Assembly: GCF_900240245.1 (NCBI RefSeq)
Contig: NZ_OESQ01000001.1
Span: forward strand, 860,711-924,710
Length of the DNA: 64,000 nt
DNA from: Lachnoclostridium edouardi
Lineage (GTDB): Bacteria; Bacillota; Clostridia; Lachnospirales; Lachnospiraceae
Direction: 5' to 3'
A program made the translations under genes and the position numbers. The notes below the pieces were generated by a model. That model saw only the letters and a list, made by a program, of their open reading frames with translations, had not been told where the DNA came from and did not search any database. Below are positions 31,734 through 40,812 of the stretch, piece by piece (within the stretch, counting starts at the first letter, position 1; each line of letters starts with the position of its first letter).

Positions 31734-32141
31734 TTATCCCTCCCTTAAATTTAAAATCCTGATTTCATCTACTTTCAAATCTACTGCAGGCGCTTTTTTA
31801 GCTGCCAGAACAAGACGGCCTGCCTCTGTTTTTCCTCTGATATTTGCCTTTTGAGCAGCTGGAATAGAATCAAAATTATATCCCATATAGACTGTGCTGG
31901 ATTCTGTGATTTGATCGTCCTCAATGATAAAGGTCAGGTTATTCCACCCGGCTGCAGGTATTGTAAGGTTTGTAAGAAGTTTTCCTTTCACCTGCTCTAC
32001 AGCTGCTTTGTTGTACAATGTGTTATTGTATAGCTGCTCAATTTCTACAGCCATGTCGCCGCCCTCCGCCACTGTGCTGCTGTCCCATTTTTCTATTTCC
32101 GTTGTAAATACCGGCGGATTCTTACCAGTACAATATGCCAT
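31734..32141 (-). CDS. Hypothetical tail appendage protein
   Basis: A 135-residue protein starting MAYCTGKNPPVFTTEIEKWD and ending EIRILNLREG, directly before the fibre gene (two-base gap). A helix-forming stretch (GGDMAVEIEQLYNNTLYNKAAVEQVKG) is followed by beta-rich sequence (WNNLTFIIEDDQITESSTVYMGY). Position suggests a baseplate-fibre connector or short fibre; no family is recognised. Confidence 0.7.
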   Translation of the reverse strand: MAYCTGKNPPVFTTEIEKWDSSTVAEGGDMAVEIEQLYNNTLYNKAAVEQVKGKLLTNLTIPAAGWNNLTFIIEDDQITESSTVYMGYNFDSIPAAQKANIRGKTEAGRLVLAAKKAPAVDLKVDEIRILNLREG

Positions 32142-32156
32142 ATTCCATCACCCTTT

Positions 32157-32543
32157 CTAAAAAATTTCATCCATATCAAAGACCATTGGAATGTCTTCGT
32201 CTTTTCCCTTTTTCATAAATGTTTTGTACGCAATCAAATCTCCTGCTTCGTCAAACAGTCCCATTTCTGACAATTCTTTTCCTGTCAGCTCATTTTTTTC
32301 TACTGTGGCAGTGTAGCGGCAGCTGGTTTCTGCTTCATCCATATATTTATGGGTTTCAATGTCTTTTCTAAGCAGTTCATTGTAAAGGCCAATTTCATTT
32401 CCAGTAGTTTCCTTTACCTCCCCGCTTTCACTGATTCCCCCGTCGCCCCAAGACATTTGGACGATTTTAGGCAGTTCCCCGTCGCCTGCGTGAGCTTTAC
32501 ACAGTTTCTTTCTGCCTGTTGCTGTAATTACTGCTTTTGCCAT
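32157..32543 (-). CDS. Phage tail-collar/fibre N-terminal-domain protein
   Basis: A 128-residue protein resembling the N-terminal domain of contractile-phage tail fibres (DUF3751 tail-collar type): MAKAVITATGRKKLCKAHAG with a KIVQMSWGDGG motif, YNELLRKDIETHKY, and a closing ELSEMGLFDEAGDLIAYKTF segment that is characteristic of the family. It would anchor the fibre to the baseplate. The next gene upstream in the operon, DUF2313, is separated from it by the structured repeat at 32566-32676. Confidence 0.82.
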   Translation of the reverse strand: MAKAVITATGRKKLCKAHAGDGELPKIVQMSWGDGGISESGEVKETTGNEIGLYNELLRKDIETHKYMDEAETSCRYTATVEKNELTGKELSEMGLFDEAGDLIAYKTFMKKGKDEDIPMVFDMDEIF

Positions 32544-32565
32544 ATTTTTTCAATATCCTTTCTTT

Positions 32566-32676
32566 TTTTATTTCACTCGTTCCTCGTTCCATAAAAACTA
32601 CGGGAACCCCAAACTTCGCTATGGCGAACTTTGGGTAGCAAATAGTTTCGCGCTTTGCGCTCAACTATTTTTTATT
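32566..32676 (+). repeat. Structured interspersed repeat, copy A
   Basis: About 110 bases that recur in reverse orientation at 54590-54699. Three hairpins can be drawn: GTTCC with GGAAC around an A-rich loop; CCAAACTTCGC with GCGAACTTTGG (one mismatch); and ATAGTT-TC-GCGC with GCGC-TC-AACTAT around TTT. In copy B the last stem reads GCAC/GTGC, a compensatory change. It fills the gap between two tail genes in the tailocin operon. Confidence 0.82.
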
Positions 32677-33492
32677 TTACAAGGCCGTATATCCGCCGTT
32701 TAATTTTCTGTCTCCATTTAATATCCACTGGCCGTCCAGGCTGTTTTCAACTGTTACTCCTGCTTCTGTGGATACTACGGCTTTCACCTCAGTCTGGTAA
32801 TGTACAATTACAGGATAAAAATCAGCCTTACTTCCTCTTTTGTATCCGTTCAGCACATAGCTGTCATCTAATGCCCAGGAGCCGTCTAAAAATAAATACT
32901 CCTGATTTTGTCTGGGATAATATTGGCTTTGCAGCCTTAAATGATTGTCCCAGGAAATATTTTGCTTTGCTTCTGATTTTTCATAATAAAAAATCTCATA
33001 CACTGTATGAGACTGTTTTACCTGAGAAATAATTTTTCTGATACCTTCAATATCCGCCGTTCCATCTCCTATTAGCACAATCTGGAACTGGTTGGGATGG
33101 TCTGGTTTTTTTATATAATCTGAAGGATCATGGATATCAGAAACATATACTTTAAATTCTGCTGCGCCGTCCAGCAAACGTTCCATATTATATGGAGTGA
33201 TTCCAATTCTAATCATTTGCTTCTGCAGGATTCTGCTGCGCCTTTCTGAAAGCTCCAGCCCTTCCCCTACAGGCAGCCCATACTTTATTTCGTGATACCT
33301 AAGCCCCCAAGTAGCTGTTTCAGGAAACATTTGTTCCGGCAGTTCCTGGTAAATTTTCTCTACCTCATCTATAGAAAGTCCCATAACCTGATAAATCCAT
33401 TTTCCTACATAGGCCTTGTCATACCATCCTTCTGTTACATATTCCAACATCCTAGCCCCGGCAGAACTGGAAGGAAAATTTTCTAAATTCAT
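32677..33492 (-). CDS. Putative phage tail protein, DUF2313 (YmfQ/XkdU-like)
   Basis: A 271-residue baseplate-associated protein. MLEYVTEGWYDKAYVGKWIYQVMGLSIDEVEKIYQELPEQMFPETATWGLRYHE and the helical ERRSRILQKQMIRIG segment match the DUF2313 family found directly after baseplate J protein in contractile tails. The C-terminus has two repeats (SWALDDSYVLNGYKRG and DGQWILNGDRKLNGGY). It follows XkdT in the operon, the PBSX order. Confidence 0.83.
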   Translation of the reverse strand: MNLENFPSSSAGARMLEYVTEGWYDKAYVGKWIYQVMGLSIDEVEKIYQELPEQMFPETATWGLRYHEIKYGLPVGEGLELSERRSRILQKQMIRIGITPYNMERLLDGAAEFKVYVSDIHDPSDYIKKPDHPNQFQIVLIGDGTADIEGIRKIISQVKQSHTVYEIFYYEKSEAKQNISWDNHLRLQSQYYPRQNQEYLFLDGSWALDDSYVLNGYKRGSKADFYPVIVHYQTEVKAVVSTEAGVTVENSLDGQWILNGDRKLNGGYTAL

Positions 33493-33515
33493 TGTGCACG
33501 ACCTCCTTTCCTTCT

Positions 33516-34676
33516 TTAACGAAAGGAAACTGTTTCTGTTACAGGATATTCTTCCTTTGACAGCACAATATTTTTCTCTTCTCCATTAATTAAAAATGTT
33601 TCAAAGTCTACAATTCCCGGTAAATCTGTAATCAGGCTGCGGACTTTGTTGTAAATTAACGTGCCGCTTTCTCTAGCTTCTGAATAAACCTGCTGCACTG
33701 CCCGTTCAAATTCTGCTGCAGCCTGTTCAAGAGTCGTAGTATCTTTATCATAAATAAGGCCTGTACATATATAAGAAATAGACAATCCAGCTGCAGCCGT
33801 CACTGTAAGCTGACTGCAGGCTGTAGGCAGAAGTCTTTTACTTCTGTCTTCCTCCGACACAATATGACTGTAAACATCCTGAATAATTTTTTCATTTGCC
33901 GGCTCTCCGTTTTGATCTACCAGCACCAGTTTTACTGTTCCCGGTCCGTTCCAGGCCGGCATTACAATACAATCTCCTACCCCTGGCACTTCCTTTGCCC
34001 ATCTTATGTAGTCATTGTCGTTTCCAATGTAAGAAAAGCTTTGCATACTGTGTTCCATCTGAATCCGTCTGTACAATGCATCATCTGTTTCCTCCTCTGC
34101 TCCTCCAGTTACTGCCTCCAGATTAGTTACTGATGTCAGCCCTGAAATAGGCCGTACAGCCAGGACAATGGTGCCTTGGGAGACATTTCCCTTTTTCCCG
34201 GCCTCAAAAGCAGTAATTGCAGCTGTGGCCCTGCCTTCTTCCTCAATTACCACCTCCTCATCTGTAAGAAAATCAATAGACGACCCTGCAGCTGTGGCTG
34301 CAGTACAAAACATAGAGCCTTTGGGAATAACTGTTCCCGGTTTTCCAATAAATGTCAGGCTTCCCGCTGCCTTATTGGCCGGTTTTCTGCTTAAATGTGC
34401 CTGCTTTGCGTGAAGGTCCAGCCAATCTCCCCAAGCATATTCCGGAAAAGCGGCCATCAGCCCTCTTACTAAGTGATAATGCACCAGCTCTGAAGCGATT
34501 GCAGCGGTAGGCATTGTATAATCAAATGGAAAACCTCCAGGCATTTTGTCAATATCTTCAGGCAGAGAAGCCATCATCCTTTCATGGATTTGCTCCGGTC
34601 CCATATTTTCTATAAAATCCGGAATTTTAAATTCTGGCCTTTCTGTTTCTGACGTTTTTGTTAAATAATTGTCCAT
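33516..34676 (-). CDS. xkdT: Baseplate J-like protein (XkdT)
   Basis: A 386-residue baseplate J family protein, forming the wedge of contractile tails. Typical elements are HLVRGLMAAFPEYAWGDWLDLHA near the start, the AGSLTFIGKPGTVIPKGSMF beta domain, GKKGNVSQGTIVLAVRPISGLTSVTN, and EEETDDALYRRIQMEHSMQSF, followed by PGVGDCIVMPAWNGPGTVKLVLVD. Length and position between XkdS and DUF2313 match PBSX. GGGAGGTGAAATA lies upstream of the ATG. Confidence 0.92.
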   Translation of the reverse strand: MDNYLTKTSETERPEFKIPDFIENMGPEQIHERMMASLPEDIDKMPGGFPFDYTMPTAAIASELVHYHLVRGLMAAFPEYAWGDWLDLHAKQAHLSRKPANKAAGSLTFIGKPGTVIPKGSMFCTAATAAGSSIDFLTDEEVVIEEEGRATAAITAFEAGKKGNVSQGTIVLAVRPISGLTSVTNLEAVTGGAEEETDDALYRRIQMEHSMQSFSYIGNDNDYIRWAKEVPGVGDCIVMPAWNGPGTVKLVLVDQNGEPANEKIIQDVYSHIVSEEDRSKRLLPTACSQLTVTAAAGLSISYICTGLIYDKDTTTLEQAAAEFERAVQQVYSEARESGTLIYNKVRSLITDLPGIVDFETFLINGEEKNIVLSKEEYPVTETVSFR

Positions 34677-34694
34677 TTATTTCACCTCCCTTCC

Positions 34695-35135
34695 TTAAAA
34701 TACAGCTGTCTGCTGAAATTCCTGGTTTTGAATACATTTAACTGTAAAATCTACTTTTACATGATCTCCTTCCCAGGTAAAAGAAAATCCCCTGACATAT
34801 TCTGTCCTGGGATTTGCCTTTAATGCTTCTTTAATTGTTCTTTCTATTGCTGTTTCACAGGCTTTTCTTGTTTTTTTCTTCATAGCCCGATCCAGCTCAG
34901 TGCCGATTTCCGACGGGTATGCCAGACAGCCGTATCTAACTGTAGCCACTGCTTTTCTGCACCATATTTCATATGCCTCCAAACCACTGCTTTCTGCCAC
35001 TCTGCCGCCTCCGTCTAAAATAAAATCTCCTTTTTCTATATCCCAGGAAAAGCTTTTTCTCAGCTGTTTATCATAAATATCCTGTTCCTTAATCAGCTGA
35101 GACTGCTGAATTACAGGAAATAACGTTTCTGCCAA
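34695..35135 (-). CDS. xkdS: Tail/baseplate protein XkdS (DUF2634)
   Basis: A 146-residue DUF2634 protein starting with a TTG codon at 35135, chosen because AGGAGG lies six bases upstream and the length then matches the 144-residue PBSX XkdS. A longer reading from 35318 overlaps the preceding gene and has no family match. Features: SWDIEKGDFILDGGGRVAES, EAYEIWCRKAVATVRYGCLAYPSEIG and a C-terminal VKCIQNQEFQQTAVF. It is a gp25-like baseplate component by position. Confidence 0.83.
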   Translation of the reverse strand: MAETLFPVIQQSQLIKEQDIYDKQLRKSFSWDIEKGDFILDGGGRVAESSGLEAYEIWCRKAVATVRYGCLAYPSEIGTELDRAMKKKTRKACETAIERTIKEALKANPRTEYVRGFSFTWEGDHVKVDFTVKCIQNQEFQQTAVF

Positions 35136-35146
35136 TATTCCACCTC

Positions 35147-35491
35147 CTAGCTCGTTCTCTTTATAATATCTATTACAACCGCTTCGGAATCCATCCATGC
35201 AGCCAACACCCTGTCTCCTGGTTTTACGCCTCTCAGGGTTTTTGGCAGCTTTACCTGATCTCCATTGCTGTCTACTGTAAATGTACTTCCTTCTTCTCCT
35301 AAGGTCAGGCCTCTGCACACCAAATACTCTCCCTTGGGAATAGGCTGGCGGAACCCATCTGTCACAAGGCTGCCGTCTCCCCCAATGGTCCCCAGCTCTA
35401 AAATCGGCGGTTTTTCGTTCATTTCCTTAATTCTGTTGTGAAATGCCGCCGCCAGCTTGGCCGTTCCTTTATATTCATTTTTTTCTGCCAT
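35147..35491 (-). CDS. xkdR: Tail protein XkdR (DUF2577)
   Basis: A 114-residue DUF2577 family protein, the PBSX XkdR counterpart. It shows PPILELGTIGGDGSLVTDGF, KGEYLVCRGLT and the C-terminal LPKTLRGVKPGDRVLAAWMDSEAVVIDII with an OB-fold-like pattern. It is probably a small baseplate hub component. It lies between XkdQ and XkdS, as in PBSX. Confidence 0.83.
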   Translation of the reverse strand: MAEKNEYKGTAKLAAAFHNRIKEMNEKPPILELGTIGGDGSLVTDGFRQPIPKGEYLVCRGLTLGEEGSTFTVDSNGDQVKLPKTLRGVKPGDRVLAAWMDSEAVVIDIIKRTS

Positions 35492-35506
35492 ATATTCTCC
35501 CTTCCC

Positions 35507-36544
35507 TTATGAATTCTGCTGGTTTTCATCTGAAGTTTGATTATCCTCCGACTGTTTTACAGTAACTCTCATACTTCCGTTCTCTGCAGTGTGCTGAACG
35601 CTGATCACTTGATAAAAGCCTGCCGCCAGTCCAACAGGGCAAATATATACTTTATCTCCTTTTCTCACAAAAGGCACATCCGGCAAATCCAGATTAATTT
35701 TCTCATCTGGTTTTCCTTCCTCGTCTATCATTTCCTGGGCTGAGCTTCTGGCTTCCTCCACGCTTTTATCTCTTCCCCGGCTGATTACCTTTTGAAGAAT
35801 CCCAAATCTGGTGTCTCCGTCCACCACTGCTTCCACAGGAGAACAGCCCTCATCATTCTGCTGCCCGTAAACCTTAATTCTTGTTACCATATTTGCAATA
35901 CTTCTGCTGTAGGTCAGCTTACTAATATTGTTTTCATTAAATACATATACAGGGGTATTGCTTTCTAAAGGAAGGATTTTAATTTCTCCCTTCTCCGCTC
36001 TGAGCATAGCCTTTTTCTGCCCCTTTTTCACTGCATCATCTAATATTTCAGACACCATATCTGACAAGCTTTTATTTCTTTCTGCAAATTTTCCATGAAC
36101 AGTTTCAGGCCCCTGATAATCTGCAAGAACAATTCCCCATGGCGCAAAGACTTTTTCTAAAGCGCTTCTGGTGCTTTGACCGTCAGGAATATAAATGTTA
36201 TCTCTGGATTTCTGAAAAGAATAAAGCTCATCATAAGCTGTACAGGACAATTCCTCTTCTGCAGAAGAATTATTAATGGTACATTCCTTTATATATCCCC
36301 TGGCTGCCTCTTCTTCATTCATACCGTCTGAAACGTAAACTCCAGCCAGGCAGCCTATTTTTACAATATCAGAAATATATCCTGCATTTGTCTTTTTATT
36401 ATATAAAGAAAAAGAGAGCCTCATAGAAAGCTCTTTTTCATTTTCCTCCCAGGAAAGTTTGGATGTAAAATCCTTTACATTATACTGAACCCCATTTTCA
36501 CTGAGAATTACCAGCTTATATTTTAATTTAGATACGTCAACCAT
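35507..36544 (-). CDS. xkdQ: Baseplate hub protein XkdQ
   Basis: A 345-residue gpD/gp27-like hub protein. LKYKLVILSENGVQYNVKDFTSKLSWEENEKELSMRLSFSLYN opens the first domain; later segments DELYSFQKSRDNIYIPDGQ and YSRSIANMVTRIKVYGQQNDEG are typical. The end QVISVQHTAENGSMRVTVKQSE is the insertion-sequence domain common to XkdQ. I choose the ATG at 36544 (GGAGGTAAAA upstream); the longer reading from 36595 overlaps XkdP. It forms the trimeric hub below the tail tube. Confidence 0.86.
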   Translation of the reverse strand: MVDVSKLKYKLVILSENGVQYNVKDFTSKLSWEENEKELSMRLSFSLYNKKTNAGYISDIVKIGCLAGVYVSDGMNEEEAARGYIKECTINNSSAEEELSCTAYDELYSFQKSRDNIYIPDGQSTRSALEKVFAPWGIVLADYQGPETVHGKFAERNKSLSDMVSEILDDAVKKGQKKAMLRAEKGEIKILPLESNTPVYVFNENNISKLTYSRSIANMVTRIKVYGQQNDEGCSPVEAVVDGDTRFGILQKVISRGRDKSVEEARSSAQEMIDEEGKPDEKINLDLPDVPFVRKGDKVYICPVGLAAGFYQVISVQHTAENGSMRVTVKQSEDNQTSDENQQNS

Positions 36545-36558
36545 TTTTACCTCCTGAC

Positions 36559-37236
36559 CTAAGGAATTACCAACACGGTTCCCGGATAAATCCAATACCC
36601 ATTATCAGAAGATTTCTTTCCCCTTTTTCTGGCTTCCTGCTCTATAATCTCTGTATTTGCCTGATAAATCTTCTGCCAGTCAGCTCCGCTGCCGCCATAA
36701 TATTTTCTGGCAATTTTCCACAAATTGTCGCCTGAGACTACGGTATAGTTACCTGAATTTTCCTCCGCCTCCGGTCTAGTCTGAACCGTCTTTACAAAAT
36801 CGTCAATTTTTAATTCGGTTGTAGTGTAGATTTTCAGCGCAGGCGCCTGGCTGAATTCTATAGAATATTCCATGTTCCCAAAGCCGCCTACAGCCTTCCA
36901 GCTAAAATTAGAAATTGTTACATCCATATTTACAGGAGCCTCTTCCACAATCAGCTCCAGAATCGTTCCGTTTTCCTGCCATCTGGACAAAATATCCCTG
37001 CATTCCTCCGGGCTTTCCCAGGTGCCTACTAAAGATTCTCTTCTTTTGCTTCTTCCAAAGAACACGCCGTTCCAGGATACGCTAGTCACATCCACTCCCT
37101 TAGGAATATTAATTCCGCCTTTTCCTATAATCTGGTAGCTTTGATAATTAGTTTCTGTTCCAATATCAATAAACTCCGGCATAGACGGAAACTCAAATTC
37201 CATATTTCCTGTTGTTTCAGTTAAATATATTGCCAT
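36559..37236 (-). CDS. xkdP: LysM tail protein XkdP
   Basis: A 225-residue XkdP homologue. The N-terminal region (MEFEFPSMPEFIDIGTETNYQSYQIIGKGGINIPKG) is a hub/tube-initiator domain. A C-terminal LysM domain (YTVVSGDNLWKIARKYYGGSGADWQKIYQANTEII) at about 167-225 would bind peptidoglycan or anchor the hub. It follows the inserted lipoprotein gene; in PBSX it directly follows the tape measure gene. Confidence 0.88.
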   Translation of the reverse strand: MAIYLTETTGNMEFEFPSMPEFIDIGTETNYQSYQIIGKGGINIPKGVDVTSVSWNGVFFGRSKRRESLVGTWESPEECRDILSRWQENGTILELIVEEAPVNMDVTISNFSWKAVGGFGNMEYSIEFSQAPALKIYTTTELKIDDFVKTVQTRPEAEENSGNYTVVSGDNLWKIARKYYGGSGADWQKIYQANTEIIEQEARKRGKKSSDNGYWIYPGTVLVIP

Positions 37237-37311
37237 GGTCCGTCTCCTTTCATCTTATAGTTAAATATTCCCCACATCTGCAATTTTACCAATCCTAGGA
37301 TTTTTAAAAAG

Positions 37312-37342
37312 AAAAAGGCATATCTTTCGCGATATACCTTTT
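37312..37342 (-). terminator. Terminator after the lipoprotein moron
   Basis: On the minus strand AAAAGGTATATC pairs with GATATGCCTTTT around GCGAAA, followed by a T-rich run. It is 25 bases after the lipoprotein stop, inside the tail operon, as for a moron terminator. Confidence 0.8.
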
Positions 37343-37366
37343 CTTTTACATCATTAATTTTATGCT

Positions 37367-37927
37367 TTATCCCCAAAGAGTTATTTTTACATTATCAATC
37401 TTCTCATCTTTAATATAAAATTGAATCCAAAATCCATAATCATAATTCTCCGTATCTTCCATCTCTGATAATCTATAAAATTTTCCATCTAACAGATATA
37501 CCTCTGTAGAATACGAGAAAATAACATCAAAACCAGATATTTCTGCCAAATGTCCCAGCATTTCTTCTGGTGTTACATCTTTATATTGCTCAGTTAATGC
37601 CTCTGCTTCATCGTGCGATTTAGAGCTATCTTTTGAGTCGAAATTCCCAGCTATTCTATACCTAAAATCGTCCATATTATATTGAGATAAAATTTCCTTA
37701 GCATCATCTCCGATTTTCACTCCACGGTATGTTTGCAGGCCTGCTTTATCTCTTAAACTAATCTCGCGATTATCTATTGTTAACTCCCAAACTGGTTTCC
37801 CCTCGTAATCATAAAATTTCATGTCCTCCATACACCAGTTATTAACATCTTCTCTCCTACTGTCCTTCTGGCAGCCTCCTAAACATAAAGCTATAGCTAA
37901 TAAAAGTATAGCCTCTATTCTTTTCAT
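37367..37927 (-). CDS. Lipoprotein inserted in the tail operon (moron)
   Basis: A 186-residue predicted lipoprotein: a basic N-terminus and hydrophobic core followed by a lipobox LGGC with Cys19. The mature part is acidic with no known fold (ILSQYNMDDFRYRIAGNFDS, EMLGHLAEISGFDVIFSYS, FWIQFYIKDEKIDNVKITLWG). It interrupts the conserved tape measure-XkdP order and has its own consensus promoter and terminator. That is the pattern of a moron, a cargo gene expressed independently of the particle genes. A surface immunity or superinfection-exclusion role is possible but unproven. Its AT content looks higher than its neighbours by eye. Confidence 0.8.
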   Translation of the reverse strand: MKRIEAILLLAIALCLGGCQKDSRREDVNNWCMEDMKFYDYEGKPVWELTIDNREISLRDKAGLQTYRGVKIGDDAKEILSQYNMDDFRYRIAGNFDSKDSSKSHDEAEALTEQYKDVTPEEMLGHLAEISGFDVIFSYSTEVYLLDGKFYRLSEMEDTENYDYGFWIQFYIKDEKIDNVKITLWG

Positions 37928-37963
37928 AATCTTCCTCCCCCTTTTGCTTAGTTATATGTTTTT

Positions 37964-37992
37964 ATTATAGCAAACCTGAGCATTTTTTTCAA
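37964..37992 (-). promoter_or_regulatory. Consensus sigma-A promoter of the lipoprotein moron
   Basis: Minus-strand TTGAAA (37987-37992), a 17-base spacer and a perfect TATAAT (37964-37969), lying just past the tape measure stop codon and 37 bases before the lipoprotein start. Confidence 0.87.
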
Positions 37993-37995
37993 GAT

Positions 37996-40812
37996 TTATG
38001 CGTTCTGTGGCATGTTGGAAAATACTTTTGTAATCTTTTCAGCAATCTCCCCACACATATCATCCGCCAGTTCTCGTATATGGGAACGTATTATATTGAC
38101 TACATCTCCTTCATTTTGTCCTCCATTAATATAAATTGCCGGCGCTGCTGATACAGACATCTGAATAGTTTTTTGATTATTAGGCTCCGCAGTAGAATAT
38201 ACTACTGGTTCCCTCATGCTATATTCTGCTTCATTAAAGACATAAGCTTTTTCTTCTCCATCTCCAGTATAACCATAATTCATTAAAGAAGAATAACCTA
38301 AAATTTCTCCTGCACGTCTCCACAATGACATTCCTCTGGCGCGACGTTTTCTTCCTAATGGAATAATTGCTTCTGGTCCATCTTCCCCAATCCAGGAGAT
38401 TCTAGCTCCATGAACAATTCCGCCCTCTGCATTTCCTGTTTGCTGCCAAGCATTATATATAGTGGTTTCCTCTCCTATTCCTGACTCTGTTGTTGATGGA
38501 GTCCAAACATTGTTATTACTAGGAGAAAAAATTTTCTTTAATGTATAATTCATAGTAATTTCTGAAGAAACAGGAAACCCTTTGCTAAATTCCTCTTGAA
38601 TTTGATCTCCGGTAGCTGCTTTTGCTGCTTTTATATTCTCTTCTGTTTCTGGAGTTGCTTCAAATGATACCTCATAGGTTTTAATCATTTCGCTCATAAA
38701 AGGCTGTATAGAAGCAAAATCATCACTGGATAATCCTTCTATGCCATATTTGCTAAAATCCACTTTTTCGCCTAAATTGATGTTATTTTTAACTATGGTC
38801 TCTAAAATTTTCCGTAACTTCTCTACATCAGAAATATTGGCATCAAAATCCTTTCCTGCAATATTGTCCAAACCATCTTTAAATTTTTCCACAATAGTCT
38901 CCAGCTGATAAGTTTCTATTCTATCGTTCCTATTATCTCTCCTTTTATAAAAGCTCTCAACTATTGCCTGTTTTTCCTGATTATACTGCTCATCAGTCAT
39001 TTTTTCTCCGTTTTTATCCATGAGATCTTTTCTCATTTCTAAGCTGCTAAGTAATTCTGCTAAAGCTTGAAAATCTGTTTCTTCACCTATTTGCTTTTGT
39101 TCTTGCAAACCGGCCTGGAGTTGGCTAAATGATTCTGCATCCATATCGCTGCCGCCGTACTTAATCTTTAATGCTTCAGCCTGACCTGCCTCCTCATAAT
39201 CAGCTATAGTTTGTTTCAGCTTCCCTATTTTTTCTTGGGCCTCTGTAATTTTTTCCACATAGTCTTTAAAATTTCCATTCTTTTCTGCTTCTTTAAAAGC
39301 TTCTTCCAGCTGATCAGCGTATTGCTGAAGTTCATCTAACATTTCAAAATAAACCATGTTTACACCTTCAAGCATATAGGATGCATTCGGCTCCTCTACC
39401 AATAACTCAACTGCCAAAGTTGCTTTGTAATGACTACTCTCTAAATACTCCTTCATACCCTGAGAATATGCTTCTGCAGCCTCTCTGTATCCTTGAATAT
39501 CTTCCTCTGAAAGATCTATTCCTATTTCTGCTTTCCATTGGTATTTTTCTAATACTCCTGTTATGTTTTCCACATTTGCTAAGCTTTGTTGAGTATCCTG
39601 GAGTGCCTGAGAAAATCTTTGCACTTCTTTTACCTGTTTATTAAATGTAATATCAGAAGCCAGGTTTTTTATTTGTTCAAGAGACAACTTCATTTTTCCA
39701 AAGTGGCTGATAATATCTTTCTTTACAATTTCCTGAAATAAATTAGCAAATTCTTCATCAGATACGCCAGCTTCTAAAGCATCTTTTAATTCTTGGGAAC
39801 TATATTTTGCCTGCTCTATTTTTAAAAGATCTTTTTCTTTCATCTTGTCTCCAAAATAACTGCCTATACTGCCTCCTAATCCGGCGCCCGCCATGGCTCC
39901 AGGGACGCCGCCTACAGCAAATCCCGCTATTCCTCCAATAACAGTTCCAACTAATTTTGCTCCACTTGATTTATTATAAGCAGCTTTCTCTTCCTCTGAT
40001 GTCGCCTTTGCGGCTGCTGCAAGATCTTTTACACCGGACGCCAATGATTTTGCCCCTAAGATTCCTCCTGTTACAGCTGCAGCGCCAATCCATCCAGCGT
40101 TATTACTAATAAAAGAAGACATTCCTGCATTTCTTCCAGTTACTCGACCCTTTAATCCCATTTCTCCTAATTTCTGTAGATTTGATTTCATCATTCCACC
40201 AATTTTAGTTTGCGAAAAATCTTCTATAATTTTAGGGTACTTCATTGCCTTGTCTAAATTAGTCATTGATGTATTCACTAATCCATAGGAATCCAATATT
40301 GAGGACATATTAGGTCCCTCGCCTCCAGGCAGCAGTCGCCCAGCGCTTTCTATAGTCTTCTTCAACTTTTCCCAGGAAGAGTCGCTGCTCTTTCCTACTG
40401 CAGCAGGAACTGCCGCTGCCTTTTGCGCTATACTTATATTTGTTATCAAGCCGGCAGAAACTGCTGTTCCCAGCCTTTTTCCCAAATCTGGCAGTTTTAC
40501 TTTTATATTTGCATTAAAGCTTTCTGCTATCTGTTTTCCAATATCACTGCCGCCAAAACTTCTAAAGCTTCTCCCATACCAGGCTCCCCCAGCTACATTG
40601 AGTCTATCTAACAAAGCCCTGATTTGTTCTGCCGCCTCTCCAAGAAGCTGTGCACAGACCTGAAATGTATCCCGCGCCATTTTTTCCATCTGCCGTTCTG
40701 TTTTCTCCATGGCTTTGTCAAACTTTGAAACTGTTGATAAAGCTCTGTCAAAGCTTTTTCTCACCTTTTCCCCGCTTTGGGCCGTTATGTCAATGGTTAC
40801 AACATTGCTCAT
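37996..40812 (-). CDS. Tail tape measure protein (XkdO-like)
   Basis: A 938-residue protein that sets tail length. It has a long helical/coiled-coil content, two Gly/Ala-rich hydrophobic stretches (about 230-330, VGTVIGGIAGFAVGGVPGAM) typical of tape measures, and the common C-terminal signature AEGGIVHGARISWIGEDGPEAIIPLG near residue 800. The start ATG overlaps the stop of the small chaperone frame (ATGA), so translation is coupled. The size implies a tail of roughly 140 nm at 0.15 nm per residue (a known rule of thumb, applied here as inference). Confidence 0.92.
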   Translation of the reverse strand: MSNVVTIDITAQSGEKVRKSFDRALSTVSKFDKAMEKTERQMEKMARDTFQVCAQLLGEAAEQIRALLDRLNVAGGAWYGRSFRSFGGSDIGKQIAESFNANIKVKLPDLGKRLGTAVSAGLITNISIAQKAAAVPAAVGKSSDSSWEKLKKTIESAGRLLPGGEGPNMSSILDSYGLVNTSMTNLDKAMKYPKIIEDFSQTKIGGMMKSNLQKLGEMGLKGRVTGRNAGMSSFISNNAGWIGAAAVTGGILGAKSLASGVKDLAAAAKATSEEEKAAYNKSSGAKLVGTVIGGIAGFAVGGVPGAMAGAGLGGSIGSYFGDKMKEKDLLKIEQAKYSSQELKDALEAGVSDEEFANLFQEIVKKDIISHFGKMKLSLEQIKNLASDITFNKQVKEVQRFSQALQDTQQSLANVENITGVLEKYQWKAEIGIDLSEEDIQGYREAAEAYSQGMKEYLESSHYKATLAVELLVEEPNASYMLEGVNMVYFEMLDELQQYADQLEEAFKEAEKNGNFKDYVEKITEAQEKIGKLKQTIADYEEAGQAEALKIKYGGSDMDAESFSQLQAGLQEQKQIGEETDFQALAELLSSLEMRKDLMDKNGEKMTDEQYNQEKQAIVESFYKRRDNRNDRIETYQLETIVEKFKDGLDNIAGKDFDANISDVEKLRKILETIVKNNINLGEKVDFSKYGIEGLSSDDFASIQPFMSEMIKTYEVSFEATPETEENIKAAKAATGDQIQEEFSKGFPVSSEITMNYTLKKIFSPSNNNVWTPSTTESGIGEETTIYNAWQQTGNAEGGIVHGARISWIGEDGPEAIIPLGRKRRARGMSLWRRAGEILGYSSLMNYGYTGDGEEKAYVFNEAEYSMREPVVYSTAEPNNQKTIQMSVSAAPAIYINGGQNEGDVVNIIRSHIRELADDMCGEIAEKITKVFSNMPQNA

